From Cephalopachus bancanus (lineage: Eukaryota; Chordata; Mammalia; Primates; Tarsiidae), in NCBI GenBank assembly GCA_027257055.1, contig JAPVLO010000574.1, forward strand, positions 1,054,001 to 1,118,000: a stretch of 64,000 bases of DNA, read 5' to 3'. Numbering within the stretch: position 1 is the first letter of the stretch; every line of letters starts with the position of its first letter. The notes under the pieces were generated by a model. That model worked only from the letters and a program-made list of their open reading frames with translations, was not told where the DNA came from and did not search any database. Made by a program: the position numbers and the translations under genes. Of this stretch, positions 45,215 to 56,615 are shown piece after piece.

Positions 45215-46986
45215 CACTATTGCAATTTTAAAGTATTCTGAATTTGACTGTGTCCTCACATTTCGGTGAGTTTTTTTTCTTTCAGATGTTTTTGTGTTAC
45301 TATTTAGTGTGCTTTTCTTTTAACTTGAAAAACACCTATTAGTATTTCTTACAAGACAAGCCTAGTGGTAATGAACTCCCACAGTTTTTGTTTGTCTGAG
45401 AAAGTCATTATCTTTGTTTCTGAAAGAAAGCTTTGTTATGTACAGTAATCTTGTTTTACACTTTTTTTTCCTTCAACACTTTGAATATATCATCTTACTT
45501 TCCTAATTTGTAAGGTTTTTGCTGAGAAGTCTGCTTGTAGATTTGTTGAAATTCTCCTACATGTTATTTGCTTTTTTTTATTTTACTGCTTTATGAATTT
45601 TTTTTCTTTTATTTTTGAAACTTTGATTACATCTTGGAGTAGTCATGTTTTGATTGAATCAGTTTGGAGACCTTTGATTTTTCTGTACCATTAGAGTTAT
45701 ATCTTTTTCCAGATTTGAAAAGTTTTTATTATTATTTCTTTAAATAGGTTTTCTACCCTTTTATATTTTTTCATCTTCTTAAGCAACTATGACTTAGAAA
45801 TTTGCTCTTTTGATGCTATCCTATAAATCTTATAAGCTTTACTTATTGATTTTTTTCTCCTCTATATATTTCCAAACAACTTGTTCTGAGTTTACAGACC
45901 CTTTCTTCTCCTTGATCAATTCTGCTGCTGATATGCTCTATTGTGTTTTTCATTTTATTCACTGTATTTTTAACTTTAGAATTTCTGTTTTAGTTTTTAT
46001 TATTTCAACCTCTCTTTAACATTTGTCATTCGGGTCACTTAATGTTTTCCTCATTTCTTTGAATTTTATTTTTTATTACTTTAAAGTTTTCTGAGCTTCA
46101 AATTCAGATTCAAAAATAGCAGAAAAAAATCCAAAAAAGAGCAAGATAAAACAGATATTTTGAATTCTCTGTCAGAAAGTTGTGTATTTCTGTTTTCTTA
46201 GACTTAGTCACTAGCATTTCACTATTTATTTATTTTTAATTTTAGATTCAGGGGGTAAACATGCATCTAGCACTTCATTTTAGATGGCGTCATGGTTTCC
46301 TGATTGTTCTTGATCCTTGTAGCTGTGCTTTGATGTCTACATATTTGAAGAAGTAGGTACTTATACCAGTCTGTGTGAACAGACTTTGTCAGGGAAAATC
46401 TTTCAATAGCCACTCCAGACATTCTAGGAAGGTTGTATGACAGGGTACCAAAGCCTGAGAACAGTGAGGCTAGGACAGAACTGGGACATACTTAAAGCAC
46501 AGAGTTACTGTGGCCTGTATAGCACAGAGGCAGGCCAGAGTACTGTCTACCATGCAAGCGTGAAACTTGAGGCTGCTTGGAACTTGTAAGGGTCTAGAGC
46601 TTAAATCTTAAAGTATTAATCTAGAATTTGGGGTCAAGGGAACGGCCTAGTGCTGGATTTTACTGTGGTAGGCCCAGGGTTAGGGTCTAAGGCAAAGTTT
46701 TGTGATAACTTTCCTCTATTTTTTTCCCATTCAGATAGTATCTCTCTCCATGCTGTGCTGCCTAGAGTTAGGGAAAGGATGGCAAAGCTAATGTAAAGCT
46801 GTTATTTTTATTCTCTTCAATGTGTCTTTTCTTATTATTGCACTAAACAAGGTACTATAATCTCACACCTGGGTTTTGGCTTTATGAAGATATTTTTATC
46901 TATGCATAGTTGTTTAAATTCATGTTTCTGTGGAGGGATAATTGCTAGAAAATCTTATTCCACCATCTTGATTTACCATGAGTTCT

Positions 46987-47024
46987 TATATATATATATA
47001 TATAAATACACACACACACACACA
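46987..47024. repeat. (TA)n(CA)n microsatellite
   Basis: Adjacent TA and CA dinucleotide runs just outside the 5' end of the large minus-strand L1. Confidence 0.97.
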
Positions 47025-47588
47025 GTTTTTTGTTTTGGAATCTTTTTTGTATTCCAATGATATAGAGTAAAATGCATTGAAAAACTCTGCCATTCTTCTG
47101 AAACATTTTCTCAGACTGAATACAGCAGTAATTCGGATATCTCATTTGAACATTATCATCATTTTCTTCTTCACACACACTCTTCATGTGATTTTAATCT
47201 CATTTAATAACACTACTACTACTCTAGTCACCTAGCCAAGAAACTATGTTGGCTTTTTTTAGTTCTGTTGCGCTCTTCCCTATATCTCATCAGCTATCAA
47301 ATCTCACTTCTATTTCTAAAGTATCTTTCTAAATTTCTGTTATGCTATTTCCATGACCATGGTCACATTTCAAGCTCTCACCTTCTCTCTCTGGGATTAT
47401 TAAAATATACTTAATGTATTCAAAAACCCTGTAAATAACTCTGTAATAAACTTGAATTTCACCATAGTATAAATGTTTTCTTGCCTCACCAATGTATCCA
47501 AAATGAAGATTTGTTAAAGTCAATTATATAAGTGGTGAATATATTTACTTTTTAAATATTAAACATTATGAATGATAAAAATGCTTTA
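47025..47588. other. Interval with a possible L2 fragment
   Basis: 'CTAAAGTATCTTTCTAAATT' through 'AAACTTGAATTTC' (about 47230-47480) weakly resembles the L2 3' region ('GTGATCTTTCTAAAACACAA...ATGGCTCCC' type) in sense. The rest is unrecognised. Confidence 0.3.
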
Positions 47589-47602
47589 AAAATAAAGTAA
47601 GA

Positions 47603-48810
47603 TTTTAAAGACTGGAAGTGTGATTCCTCCTGCTTTGTTTCTTTTGCTAAGGATTGTTTTGTCTATTCGTGGTCTTTTATGTTTCCGTATGAATTTCTGT
47701 ATTGTTGCTTCCATGTCTGAGAAGAATGATGCTGGTAATTTAATGGGTATTGTGTTGAATTTGTAGATTCACTTTGCTAGGATGGACATCTTGACAATGG
47801 TGATTTTTCCAGTCCATGAGCATGTAACATTTTCCCATTTGATTGTGCCTTCTTTAACTTATTTGAGCAGTGTTATGTAATTTTCATTGTAAAGGTCTTT
47901 CAACTCTCTGGTTAGGAAAATGCTGAGATATTTCTTTTTTGTGTGTGGTTATTGTGAATGGGGTTGTGCTTTTTATTTGGTTCTCTGTCTGTTTGTCTCA
48001 AAAAAAGACACACGGGCAGCTAACAGATACATAAAAAAAATGTTCAGCCTCACTAATCACCAAAGAAATGCAAATTTAAACCACACTGAGATGCCACTTA
48101 ACTCTAGTCAGGCAACCTATCATCTATAATTCAAAAAACAGCAGATGATGGAGAGGATGTGGGGAAAAAGGAAATGCTTCTATGCTGCTGTTGGTAGTGA
48201 AAACTAATACAACCTCTGTGGAAAACAGTGTGGCATTTCCTAAAAGATCTAAAAATTGACCTTCCATACTGCCCAGCAATCCTTCTTCTGGGAATATACC
48301 TGGAGGAATTCAAATAATTTTATGAAAAAGATACCTGCATCTGCATGTTTATTTCAGCCTTATTCACAATAGCAAAACCATGGAACCAACCACGCTGCCC
48401 CTTGAAAGTCAAATGGATTAAAAAATATGGTACATATACATGATGGAATACCACACAGCCATAAAAAAGGATAAAATTATGTACTTTGATGGATCTCGGA
48501 TGGATTTAGAGTCTAAAATACTCAGTAATATATCTTAGAAACAAAAAACTGAGTATCACATATTCTTACTCATAATCAGATGCTGAACATTTATCATAAT
48601 ATTATTGACATAGTACTATAAGAAAGGAATTGGCAGTAGCAGAATGCTGCCAGAGGATGGAGGGGGGCCACATAACATCAATCAGGGTACCTGATCTCAA
48701 ACCAGGTCAAGCCAAACTTTACCTGTATAATGACCACTTATCTACCTAATCCTGGATTGTACTCCATATCCTTAAAGTAAATTATTGTAAATTTTTAAAA
48801 ATTTAAAAAT
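47603..48810 (+). mobile_element. Twin-primed L1 with 14-bp TSD
   Basis: 47603-47999 is L1 ORF2 in antisense ('GAAGTGTGATTCCTCCTGC', 'GATGGACATCTTGACAATGG'). From 48000 the sequence switches to sense ORF2 3' part ('DTRAANRYIKKMFS'-like), the 3' UTR and the A-tail. In ORF2 coordinates roughly 0.6 kb is missing at the flip. The flanks carry AAAATAAAGYAAGA at 47589-47602 and 48811-48824 (one mismatch), showing that the two oppositely oriented parts arrived in one event: twin priming with a junction deletion. Confidence 0.92.
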
Positions 48811-48824
48811 AAAATAAAGCAAGA

Positions 48825-49105
48825 CTAATTTTTCTATAAAATTGGCAAACATCAAAAATTTCCCAGTGTCTAGGAGTAATATAATGAATTAGATTTATGT
48901 TCATGAATTTATAGTTTCATACAATTTCTCCAGAATACAGTTTGTCAATGTCTATCTGTAATTCCACTTGCAATTTATTCTAAAATATAAATTTAGTATG
49001 TTCTTCAAGCAACATATACATTACATTTTGTTTTGCAAATAAACTGTACGGGCATAATAATATGGTGATACATTATGATATATTCATATGATGAATGTGG
49101 CCATT
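48825..49105. other. Unrecognised AT-rich interval
   Basis: No element or frame recognised. Confidence 0.4.
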
Positions 49106-49118
49106 AAATTCGGGTTAT

Positions 49119-49186
49119 TAAACCACTTGTATACCTAATCCTGAATTGTACTCCACATCTTCAAAATAAAATTTTAGAAATCTTAA
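49119..49186 (+). mobile_element. Miniature (68-bp) L1 insertion
   Basis: Contains only the last bases of an L1 3' UTR ('GTATACCTAATCCTGAATTG', 'TACTCCACATCTTC') plus an A-rich tail. It is flanked by AAATTYGGGTTAT at 49106-49118 and 49187-49199 (one mismatch). The duplication proves a real retrotransposition of an extremely 5'-truncated copy. Confidence 0.9.
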
Positions 49187-49199
49187 AAATTTGGGTTAT

Positions 49200-49514
49200 G
49201 AAATAATATAGAAATAACTTTAAAATGGAAAAAAATAAAAGCAAACTGTATTTTAATGTAATGGCAGTTTTGCTTTTTGTTTTGAGGTAATGTTGTCTAG
49301 TGCTTACATAGGGCTATCATTAGTGTCTTTTCCCACCAGTCATACCAAAAAATTTCATAATTTATGAAGTATTGAATAGAATACTCAGAACATATTTCCT
49401 CAATAGTAGGGGATAATTAGTTTTAAACTGAATGTTTTTTTTTAACAAATCTTGAAAGACCAAAAAGACTAAAATATTTCCAAGTAAATTGACTGCATCC
49501 TAGATCACAACTCA
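49200..49514. other. Unrecognised AT-rich interval
   Basis: No element or frame recognised. Confidence 0.4.
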
Positions 49515-49600
49515 AGAATATAAGACTAAAAATTTATTCAGCACTCAATAAGATACAATTCATAATGTCTGCTGTCCTATAAAAAATTACCTGGAACGTG
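49515..49600 (+). mobile_element. Old L1M 5'/ORF1 fragment
   Basis: 'AAATTTATTCAGCACTCAAT' followed by 'ACAATTCATAATGTCTGCTG' and 'CTATAAAAAATTAC' resembles the 5' part of ancient L1M elements upstream of ORF1. Short and diverged. Confidence 0.45.
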
Positions 49601-50788
49601 AATTTGAGAATCCCGCATTACTTTCTGCTGGAACCCAGAAATCCAGTAGCTTAGAACTGTGACTAGGCTGCCAATAAACCCATCACAAAAGTTTAACCTG
49701 AACTTGATCCCAGAGTCTTCAAAAATATCCAATGAAGAAAATTTCTGGGAGGATTCAGAGGACTGTCATAACTTTTCTGAAACCTTAGTAAAGAACCATA
49801 GCAACTTATCCCTTTACCCTGGTACCAAATTCCCTTTCTGTCTGCCAGAAGATACACCTCAGTAACTGGATAGAAGAAAAACGATCTTCAACAGCAGCCA
49901 TCATAACTGGCTTGCCTTACAGGAGGAGAGGAGTAAGGGCACTGTTATCTCTGCTGAAAGAAAGGATGATAAATCTAAGATACTTGCCAGTCAACAGATT
50001 TTTCTTGGCTGAAAAGGGATCTAACAGACACCGGACTTAAGGAAGTTGAGAATGACCCATGAAGTTAACCATTCAAATGTGACTGCTGTTTCTGCATGTC
50101 TCATGGCTGGGATCCTTCTTAGAATATTAGAAAAGGGAATTATGACTCCAAGCTGATTTAGTCATAAACCTTATTCTTGTATTTTTCTTGCCTGCTGGTA
50201 ATTTTATGTAATGAATTGAGAAAGCTAGGATAGACTGTACCAATAATTTTGATTATAAGTTCTGTGACATATTTTTCTAGTATTTTTTCCTCCTACCTTG
50301 GTATTAGTAATTTATAAAGAATCTGTATAGTTTGAATGTATTTGAGTAACTTCAGTATACTTTAGCTTTAATATTTTATTTGACCCAAAGAAGCACATAA
50401 GGTCCTACATATATCCATTTGTTGCAGAAGCCTGAGGTCATGGGATTAAATATATTAAGATTTTGAAGCAAAGTAACTTCTGGGGAATGATAATAATTAA
50501 TTAGATTTTCTAATTTTTTAAAAAATTTTAATTATAATAAAATGAAATTTTAACATACTGTTCTTTCAATTTTTAGTAACAAATAAATGTGTGTATAGAG
50601 AAACAATAATACTGATGTGTTTGAGTCTTTTTTTTTTAAATTACCAGAAATGCAAAGAAGAAAAATGTGATACTTAATCCAGAGTTAAATTGGTTCATTG
50701 AAACTGACCTAGAACTGAAACGTATGTTAGAATTAGCAAACAACAACAACTATGTGTGTATGTATGTGTGTGTATATATACACACACA
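49601..50788. other. Unrecognised interval
   Basis: Includes a 68-aa frame at 49659-49865 that resembles nothing I know, and a TG/TA run about 50754-50790. It may be further L1M or unique sequence. Confidence 0.4.
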
Positions 50789-51007
50789 CATTGTATTCTT
50801 TATGTTGAGAAATTGAGAAATTTGATTCAGATCTTTTTACATTTTCCATGTCTCTTATCTTTTTGAGCACACAGAGTATATGTATTCGTTATGTTGAGAA
50901 ATTTGATTCGGGTCTTTTTACATTTTCCATGTCTCTTAGCTTTTTGTGCACACTTGTGGAAAATGTAAAAAGACCCAAATCAAATTTCTCAGCATAAAGA
51001 ATACAAT
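50789..51007. repeat. Direct plus inverted triple repeat (hairpin)
   Basis: A block of about 75-80 bp occurs at 50791-50873 and again in the same orientation at 50881-50954. Its first about 50 bp then recur in reverse complement at 50957-51007. Shared cores are 'TTATGTTGAGAAA', 'TTTGATTC' and 'CTTTTTACATTTTCCA'. The second and third blocks form a long stem with a loop of about 25 nt. The first copy has an extra 8-bp duplication. Confidence 0.95.
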
Positions 51008-51079
51008 GTGATGAAAATTATAATTTTTATATGAAAAAAAAATATCCTGGAGTGGATAAAAGGAAGAATATGCATTGTC

Positions 51080-51450
51080 AAATATATTACTGAAATTTAA
51101 GACATAGCTATATAAACTACTAAAATTGAAACAGGGAAAATTATTTAAAGATGGACAGAGATCAGTAAATGGTGAGATAACTTTAAGAGGGCTAATATAT
51201 TTTTAATTGGAGTTCTTTCAGCAGAGGAAAGAGAGGCAGAGATAGAAAAAGTTGGAATTAATAATATGTGAAAATATTCCTAATTTAATAAACTATAAAA
51301 CTACAGATACAAGAAACTCAAAGAAACAGGAAGAATAGAAGACATGAATGAAAGTTAATCAAGACAAGACATGTAAAAATAAAATTGTTCAAAACCAGAA
51401 ATCAAGACAAAATATTAAAAGCAGCCAGAGAAAAGAGTTTATATGAGTAT
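51080..51450 (+). mobile_element. Old L1M ORF1 fragment
   Basis: 'GGACAGAGATCAGTAAATGG', 'TTTTTAATTGGAGTTCTTTC', 'CAAGAAACTCAAAGAAACAG' and 'AAAGCAGCCAGAGAAAAGAG' follow the order of ancient L1M ORF1 (coiled-coil end, 'VIGV' region, 'KAAREK' block). No frame survives. Confidence 0.6.
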
Positions 51451-52297
51451 ACAATGACATTATCTGGTCACTCACATACTCAACACAAGTATCAGAGAAA
51501 GTCTCAGTATAAATACATTCTTAGGTGTGTGTGCACTTGGAGACTACTCTAAACTGTGCTAGCTTTACAGGACAGTAAATATGATGTTGGTCAAGAGAAC
51601 AGCTAAACCCCAAAATTCTGTATCACTGTATTATTCAGTCCCAGGGCTTAACCACTTAACCATGTACAACTTACTTTTTTTTTTTTTTTTTTTGACTTAC
51701 ACTGAGTTTTCTTTCAAAACCATATAAATGCACTCCCACTATTGGGATGATATGAATTACAATGCAATATGTAATTACTTATTTTATTAATTTCCATGAC
51801 TGCCAGCTACAAATTGTGTAGATACTGAAATTTAAAATACATCAAGATAGTGCCTTTCATAGACAAAAAAACTAGCAAAAATTTCCTATAGAAATAAGCA
51901 TACAGATAAAAGTATAAAATGTTTATTTACTGTAGATTTTCTAGCATTTCTTAGTTAAATTTTAGCTAAATTATAGTTGAATTATAGTTAGATTATGCAA
52001 AAGTATATAAATATATGATATATACAATATAAAACATATAAATACATAAAATAAAATATATAAAACCATATAGTCAAATTACATAAAATTATAACTTTTA
52101 GTTAAAATATAGTGAAACGTCAAACAATCAATAAAGTGGAGATACTTTCTTGATATTCATTTCATTTTTATCTCATTATCCCCCAAATAGCCTATACTCT
52201 AGGATGAAATTTCAGAGAAAATTTTCATTCTGGCTTATTTTTTGATTACCACTCTTTGATCATATATCTCTGTTGTTTTTCACTGGACCAGGATTTT
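51451..52297. other. Unrecognised AT-rich interval
   Basis: Contains a T-run of about 19 at 51674-51692 and a stretch with short near-repeats of 'TTATAGTT' about 51950-52000. Ends at the T-run of the next Alu. Confidence 0.4.
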
Positions 52298-52586
52298 TTT
52301 TTTTTTTTTTTTGAGTTGGAGTCTCACTCTGTCACCCAGACTGGAGTGCAGTGGCTGCTCCCGGCCACCGCAGCCTCGACCTGCTGGGCTCCGCCGATCC
52401 TTCCGCCTCAGCCTTCCAAGTAGCCAGAATTACAGGCATGCGCTACCACGCCCAGCTGATTTTTTGATTTATTGTAGAGATTGGGTCTCGCTGCCCAGGC
52501 GGGTCTCGAACCCGTGGGCTCAGGCAATCCACTCACCTCAGCCTCCCAAAGGCGTGGGATTACAGGCTAAGCCACCGAGCCAGACT
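52298..52586 (-). mobile_element. Alu-type SINE (lineage family) with 14-bp TSD
   Basis: Antisense copy with 'GAGTTGGAGTCTCACTCTGT' and 'GGCTAAGCCACCGAGCCAGA'. Perfect duplication TGGACCAGGATTTT at 52284-52297 and 52587-52600. An open frame of about 100 codons across it is an Alu artefact. Confidence 0.97.
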
Positions 52587-52804
52587 TGGACCAGGATTTT
52601 AAAAGTCATGCCTAAATAGACTAAAACTAGTGAATGGAAAAAAAACTAGTGAATTAAAAAATACTGTTTACATTACTTCAAATTAATAAGAAAAATAACA
52701 TAACCAAACAAAAATATAAAAGATCAGTTCATAGAAAAGAGTAGCTGTCTTAAAAACAAGCATAAAAAGATTGTCATACTTATTTTAGAAGTTCAATAAA
52801 ACCA

Positions 52805-55064
52805 CAAGGCAGCAACTCAAGAATTATCCACCATGACCAGATGGGCTTTATTACTGGGAGGCAGGACTAGTTCAACATTCGCAAGACCATAAACGTAATT
52901 TAGCACATTAATAGATGTAAAACCAAGGATTACATGATTATGTCATAGATGTAGAAAAGGCATTTCAACAAAATCTAACATCCCTTCCCAATAAAAACCT
53001 TTGAGCACCTAGGAATAGAAGGAACATTCCTCAAAACAGTAAGAGTCATCTATGATAAACATACAGCCAACATTGTGCTCAATTGGTAGAAGTTGGAAGC
53101 ATTCCCAAAATATGGGAACAACACAAGGATGACCACTTTACCCTTTCTGTTCAACACAGTGTTGGAAGTCCTAGCCAGAGTAATTAGGCAACAGAAGGAA
53201 ATCAGGAGTATTCAAATAGGAAAACAGGAAGTGAAAATATCCCTCTTTGTAGACAATATGATTCTATATCATGGAAACACTAGGGAGTCTGTCAAAAGCC
53301 TCCTCACACTGATAATTGACTTTGGTAAAGTCTGGGGTATAAAATCAATGTACAAAAGACAATGACATTTTTATATACCAGAAACAAGCAGACAAAGAAC
53401 CAAATAAAAAGCACAATACCATTCACAGTAGCCACACACAAAAAAGAAATGCCTAGGAATTCCCCAACCAGAGCAGCGAATGATCTTTACAATGAGAACT
53501 ACAAAATGCTGCTCAAAGTAATCAAGGATGACACAAACAAATGGAAAAACATTCTCTGGTCATGGATCAGAAGAATTAATATTGTCAAGATGTCCATTCT
53601 ACACAAGGCAATCTAAAGATGCAATGCAACACCCATCAAATTACCAATATCATTTTTCTCAGTCCTGAAAATGACAATACAAAAATTCATATGAAGACAA
53701 AAAGCAATGAATACCCAAAACAATCCTTAGCAAAAGTAACAAAGTGGGAAATATCACACTTTTAGACTTTATACTTTACTACAAGGTTACAGTAACCAAA
53801 ACAGCCTGATATTGGTACAAGAATAGGCACAGAGACCAATGGAACAGGACAGAGAATCCAGAAGCAAAAACATGATCTCTCAACCAACTCATATGTGACA
53901 AAACCACCAATAACAGCCACTGGTGAAAGGAGACCATATTTTAGCAAATGGTGCTGGGAAAACTGACTGATCATGTGCAGAAGAATGAAACTGTGTCCCT
54001 ACCTATCACCATATACAAAAATCAACTCTAAATGGATCAAAGACTTAAATGCAAATCCCCAAACTATAAGAATCCTAGAAGAAAACCTAGGAAACACTCT
54101 ATGCACATCAGAGTAGGCAAAAAATTCTTGACCAAATCCCCAAAAGTGAATGCCATAAAAGTTAAGATAAATAAGTGGGACCTCATCAAACTGAAAAGGT
54201 TTTGCACAGTGAAAGAAACCATTAAGAAAGTAAAGAGACAACCCACAGAATGGGGAAAAAAAATTCCTAATTATGTATCCAACAAAGTCCTAACATCCAG
54301 GAACTATAAGTAACTCAATCAAGCTGAAAGAAAAAGACAAAACAAAGCAAAACAAAAACAACCCTTTTAAAAAGTGGACAAAGAGCATGAAAAGACACTT
54401 TACAAAAGAAGATATGCAAGCAGTCAATAGATACATGAAAAAAAAAATGCTCAGCCTCACATATCACCAGAGAAATGTAAATCAAAATTACAATGAAATA
54501 CCACCTAACTCCAGTAATGATGGTCACCATTAATAAGTCAAAAAACAACAGATGCTGGTGCAAGTGTGGAGAAAAGGAAATGCTTCTACACTATTGGTGG
54601 GAGTGCAGGCTAGTTCAACCTCTATGGAAAGCAGTGTGGCGATTCTTAAAAAAAACTAAAATTTGACCTTCCATATGCTCCAGTAATACCTCTCCTGGGA
54701 ATATACCTGTAGGAACACAAATCTTTATGCAAAAGAAAACACTTGCACATGCACGTTTATAGTCGCACTGTTCATAATAGGGAAAACATGGAATCAACCC
54801 TGCTGCCCATTGAAGGTGGACTGGATAAAAATAATGTGGCACATATATACAATGGAGTATTATGCAGCCATAAAGAAGAAGAAAATCATGGAGTTCACAG
54901 AAAATTGGGTGGAGTTGGAGACCATCATACTTAGTGATCTATCACAGAAACAAAGAACTAAGTACCCCATGTTCTCACTTATAATTGGAACCAGAACACT
55001 AATCACATTTGCGCAAGGGAGAGATAGGCAGTTGCTGGGCACTACCAGAAGAGGGAGTGAGTGA
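52805..55064 (+). pseudogene. L1 ORF2 3'-half remnant
   Basis: RT blocks lie at 53093-53365 ('FNTVLEVLARVIRQQKEIRS'). The catalytic box reads FVDN instead of FADD, near 53247-53258. Next come 53362-53616 ('[20 protein letters not shown]', '[15 protein letters not shown]'), 54032-54313 ('KINKWDLIKLKRFCTVKETI') and 54810-55064 ('WIKIMWHIYTMEYYAAIKKK', 'WVELETIILSDLSQKQRTKY'). Frames shift between blocks. Confidence 0.92.
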
Positions 55065-55230
55065 GGCGGGGCATGTAACAACACAAAAGGTACCAGGTTC
55101 CCAAACCAGGGGAAGTGAGGGACAGTTGGAGGCCCAAAATTTACCTGCATGCATTCTACTTGTGTAGCTAATCCTTATTTATACCCCATGTTTCTATAGA
55201 AAAATAAAATTAAAATAAAAAAATTTGACT
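52805..55230 (+). mobile_element. 5'-truncated L1 (+)
   Basis: Starts within ORF2 at the block encoding 'HHDQMGFI' and runs through RT, the C-terminus, the 3' UTR ('CTAATCCTTATTTATACCCC') and an A-rich tail. About 2.4 kb. Target duplication not resolved. Many frameshifts. Confidence 0.93.
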
Positions 55231-55400
55231 ACTCTGGGTCCCTTGCATTTTCACATTAATCTTAGGGTTGGCTTCTAAATTTCTGCAAAAATGGCAACTG
55301 AGATTTTGATATAGATTACCATAAATATTTACATCACTGCTTAATAATATTTATTTCTTCTTTTATCTCTTTGAAGATTTTTAATAGACTAAATTAAATT
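55231..55400 (-). mobile_element. Old L1M ORF2 fragment
   Basis: 'CTCTGGGTCCCTTGCATTTT', 'TTCTAAATTTCTGCAAAAAT' and 'GAGATTTTGATATAGATTAC' match antisense L1M ORF2 ('TTCTGGGTCCCTTGCATTTTCATATGAATTTTAGG'-type). Confidence 0.65.
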
Positions 55401-56427
55401 TCCTTTTTTGAAAATTGTTGTGGTTTCTACATTTCTTTGGGTGTAAGGGCATTGGGATTTTAAATAATAGGCTCAATTTTACTAATACAGAGTATGTCCC
55501 CCAAAAAGGTTACATATTTTAAGAAAGAAAAAAAAACTGTGTTAAAATTGCAATACTCAATATATACTGATAACAAAAGATGAATACGAGTCATGTTTGA
55601 CTTCTGCAGTTACGAGAGAAGTGGTTATGACCAGCATCCAGACACTTCTGCTTATGGGAAACTACTTCAGGACTTGTTGCTGTGCAAGGCCTCCCAGATT
55701 TTCCCTTGTGCACTTCACATACAGTACCATGCATCTCAAACTATCACAAATGTGTGCAATTGTTAGGTATGTTGGAGGTTTTGTTGCATACTCAGATCTC
55801 CATTGTCATACTTACACAACGTTCTCAAATTTCAAATACCACTCAAAATGGTCTTGCACTCCTTGAACAACAAACATGCTTCTGTCATTTTTCTGCCTGC
55901 CATATGGTGACACTAGCACTCATTTGATTAATGCCAACTTTTTAGTGAACATCATATTACACATTGCTACTGTAATTCAATTCAACTTCAAAAGGTAATA
56001 CATAGATAACATCTCTTAAAACGTGTGTATATATTTGGCATCCCTGGTAGTTTGGGGTTTTTAGTGAATAAGTTCAATATTAGTAATACAAATCTATTTG
56101 TCAGTGTGTGTGCTAGTATTTTTCTTTGTGAGTCCGACCCTCCATCTTTGATAACTTGATAGTTATACTGTCCATTTAGGCTGCTTTTTTAAAACTAGGT
56201 TTTGTGTTCACAGCTAAAAGTTCTTTCCTATGGGTATATCAGGAAGCTTAACCCAGATAGATTTCTTGGCTGTTTCTGCTTACATCCATTACTCTAGGCA
56301 AGTGTGTATTATTGGCTGAGGCTCCAGGTGGCAGGGAAAAATTTTCTTAATCTTAGTTCATGGGTTGGGGACCCCTGCTCAGATTTTCAGTGAGTTTGTA
56401 GACAAGATCTAACTCTTAATTTTTTTT
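55401..56427. other. Unrecognised interval
   Basis: The overlapping frames at 55597-55866 and 55682-55927 (81-89 aa) have no recognisable domain. Composition is less T-rich than neighbouring intervals at about 55600-55920. Confidence 0.4.
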
Positions 56428-56615
56428 TTTTATTTTAAAGCTTTGGGGTACAATTCAGGGTTAGGTATGCAAACGTTGATTATGCAGGTACTCTTGTTGA
56501 TGAGGTGTGCCCCTCCCTCCCCTAGCAGTCACCCTCAACTGCCAATCCCAACCCCCCCCCCACCTCCACAGTTTCCCACTACTGCCAATTCCTTTCTTAT
56601 AGTATAATGATAATT
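56428..56615 (-). mobile_element. 5'-truncated L1 3'-end fragment
   Basis: 'TTTGGGGTACAATTCAGGGT', 'TTAGGTATGCAAACGTTGAT' and 'TATGCAGGTACTCTTGTTGA', then a C-rich tract (antisense of the 3'-UTR G-rich run) and 'CTTTCTTATAGTATAATG'. Same L1 3' terminus as at 11414-11610. Confidence 0.85.

Larger units (their letters stand above)
38775..46975 (-). mobile_element. Full-length older L1 (-), host of nested insertions
   Basis: Minus-strand L1: 3' UTR from about 38775, ORF2 about 38990-44490, inter-ORF and ORF1 about 44500-46150, 5' UTR to about 46975. The extreme 5' end contains 'CAAGATGGTGG' (46960-46970 in reverse complement), the start motif of L1 promoters. Inserted in it are an L1 3' end (+) with its own LTR at 39311-40968 and Alus at 43423-43711 and 44912-45214. 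Without these it is about 6 kb. The sequence follows L1MA/L1PB-age consensus landmarks such as 'GGTTGTCTCCTCACTCTGTT' and 'TGTAGTTATCTTTTGTTGTAG'. Confidence 0.9.

Noticed and set aside
50789..51007. CRISPR-like or tRNA-like repeated array
   Set aside because: Only three units, one inverted, without uniform spacers, and in a mammalian nuclear context.
52311..52619. 102-codon frame rich in Ser, Pro and Arg (similar frames at 19681-19962, 25353-25815 and 29993-30373)
   Set aside because: All are translations of the antisense strand of Alu elements, a well-known artefact.
55597..55927. Two overlapping frames of 81-89 codons in a less AT-rich patch
   Set aside because: Different frames over the same DNA and no recognisable family; not enough to call a gene or exon.
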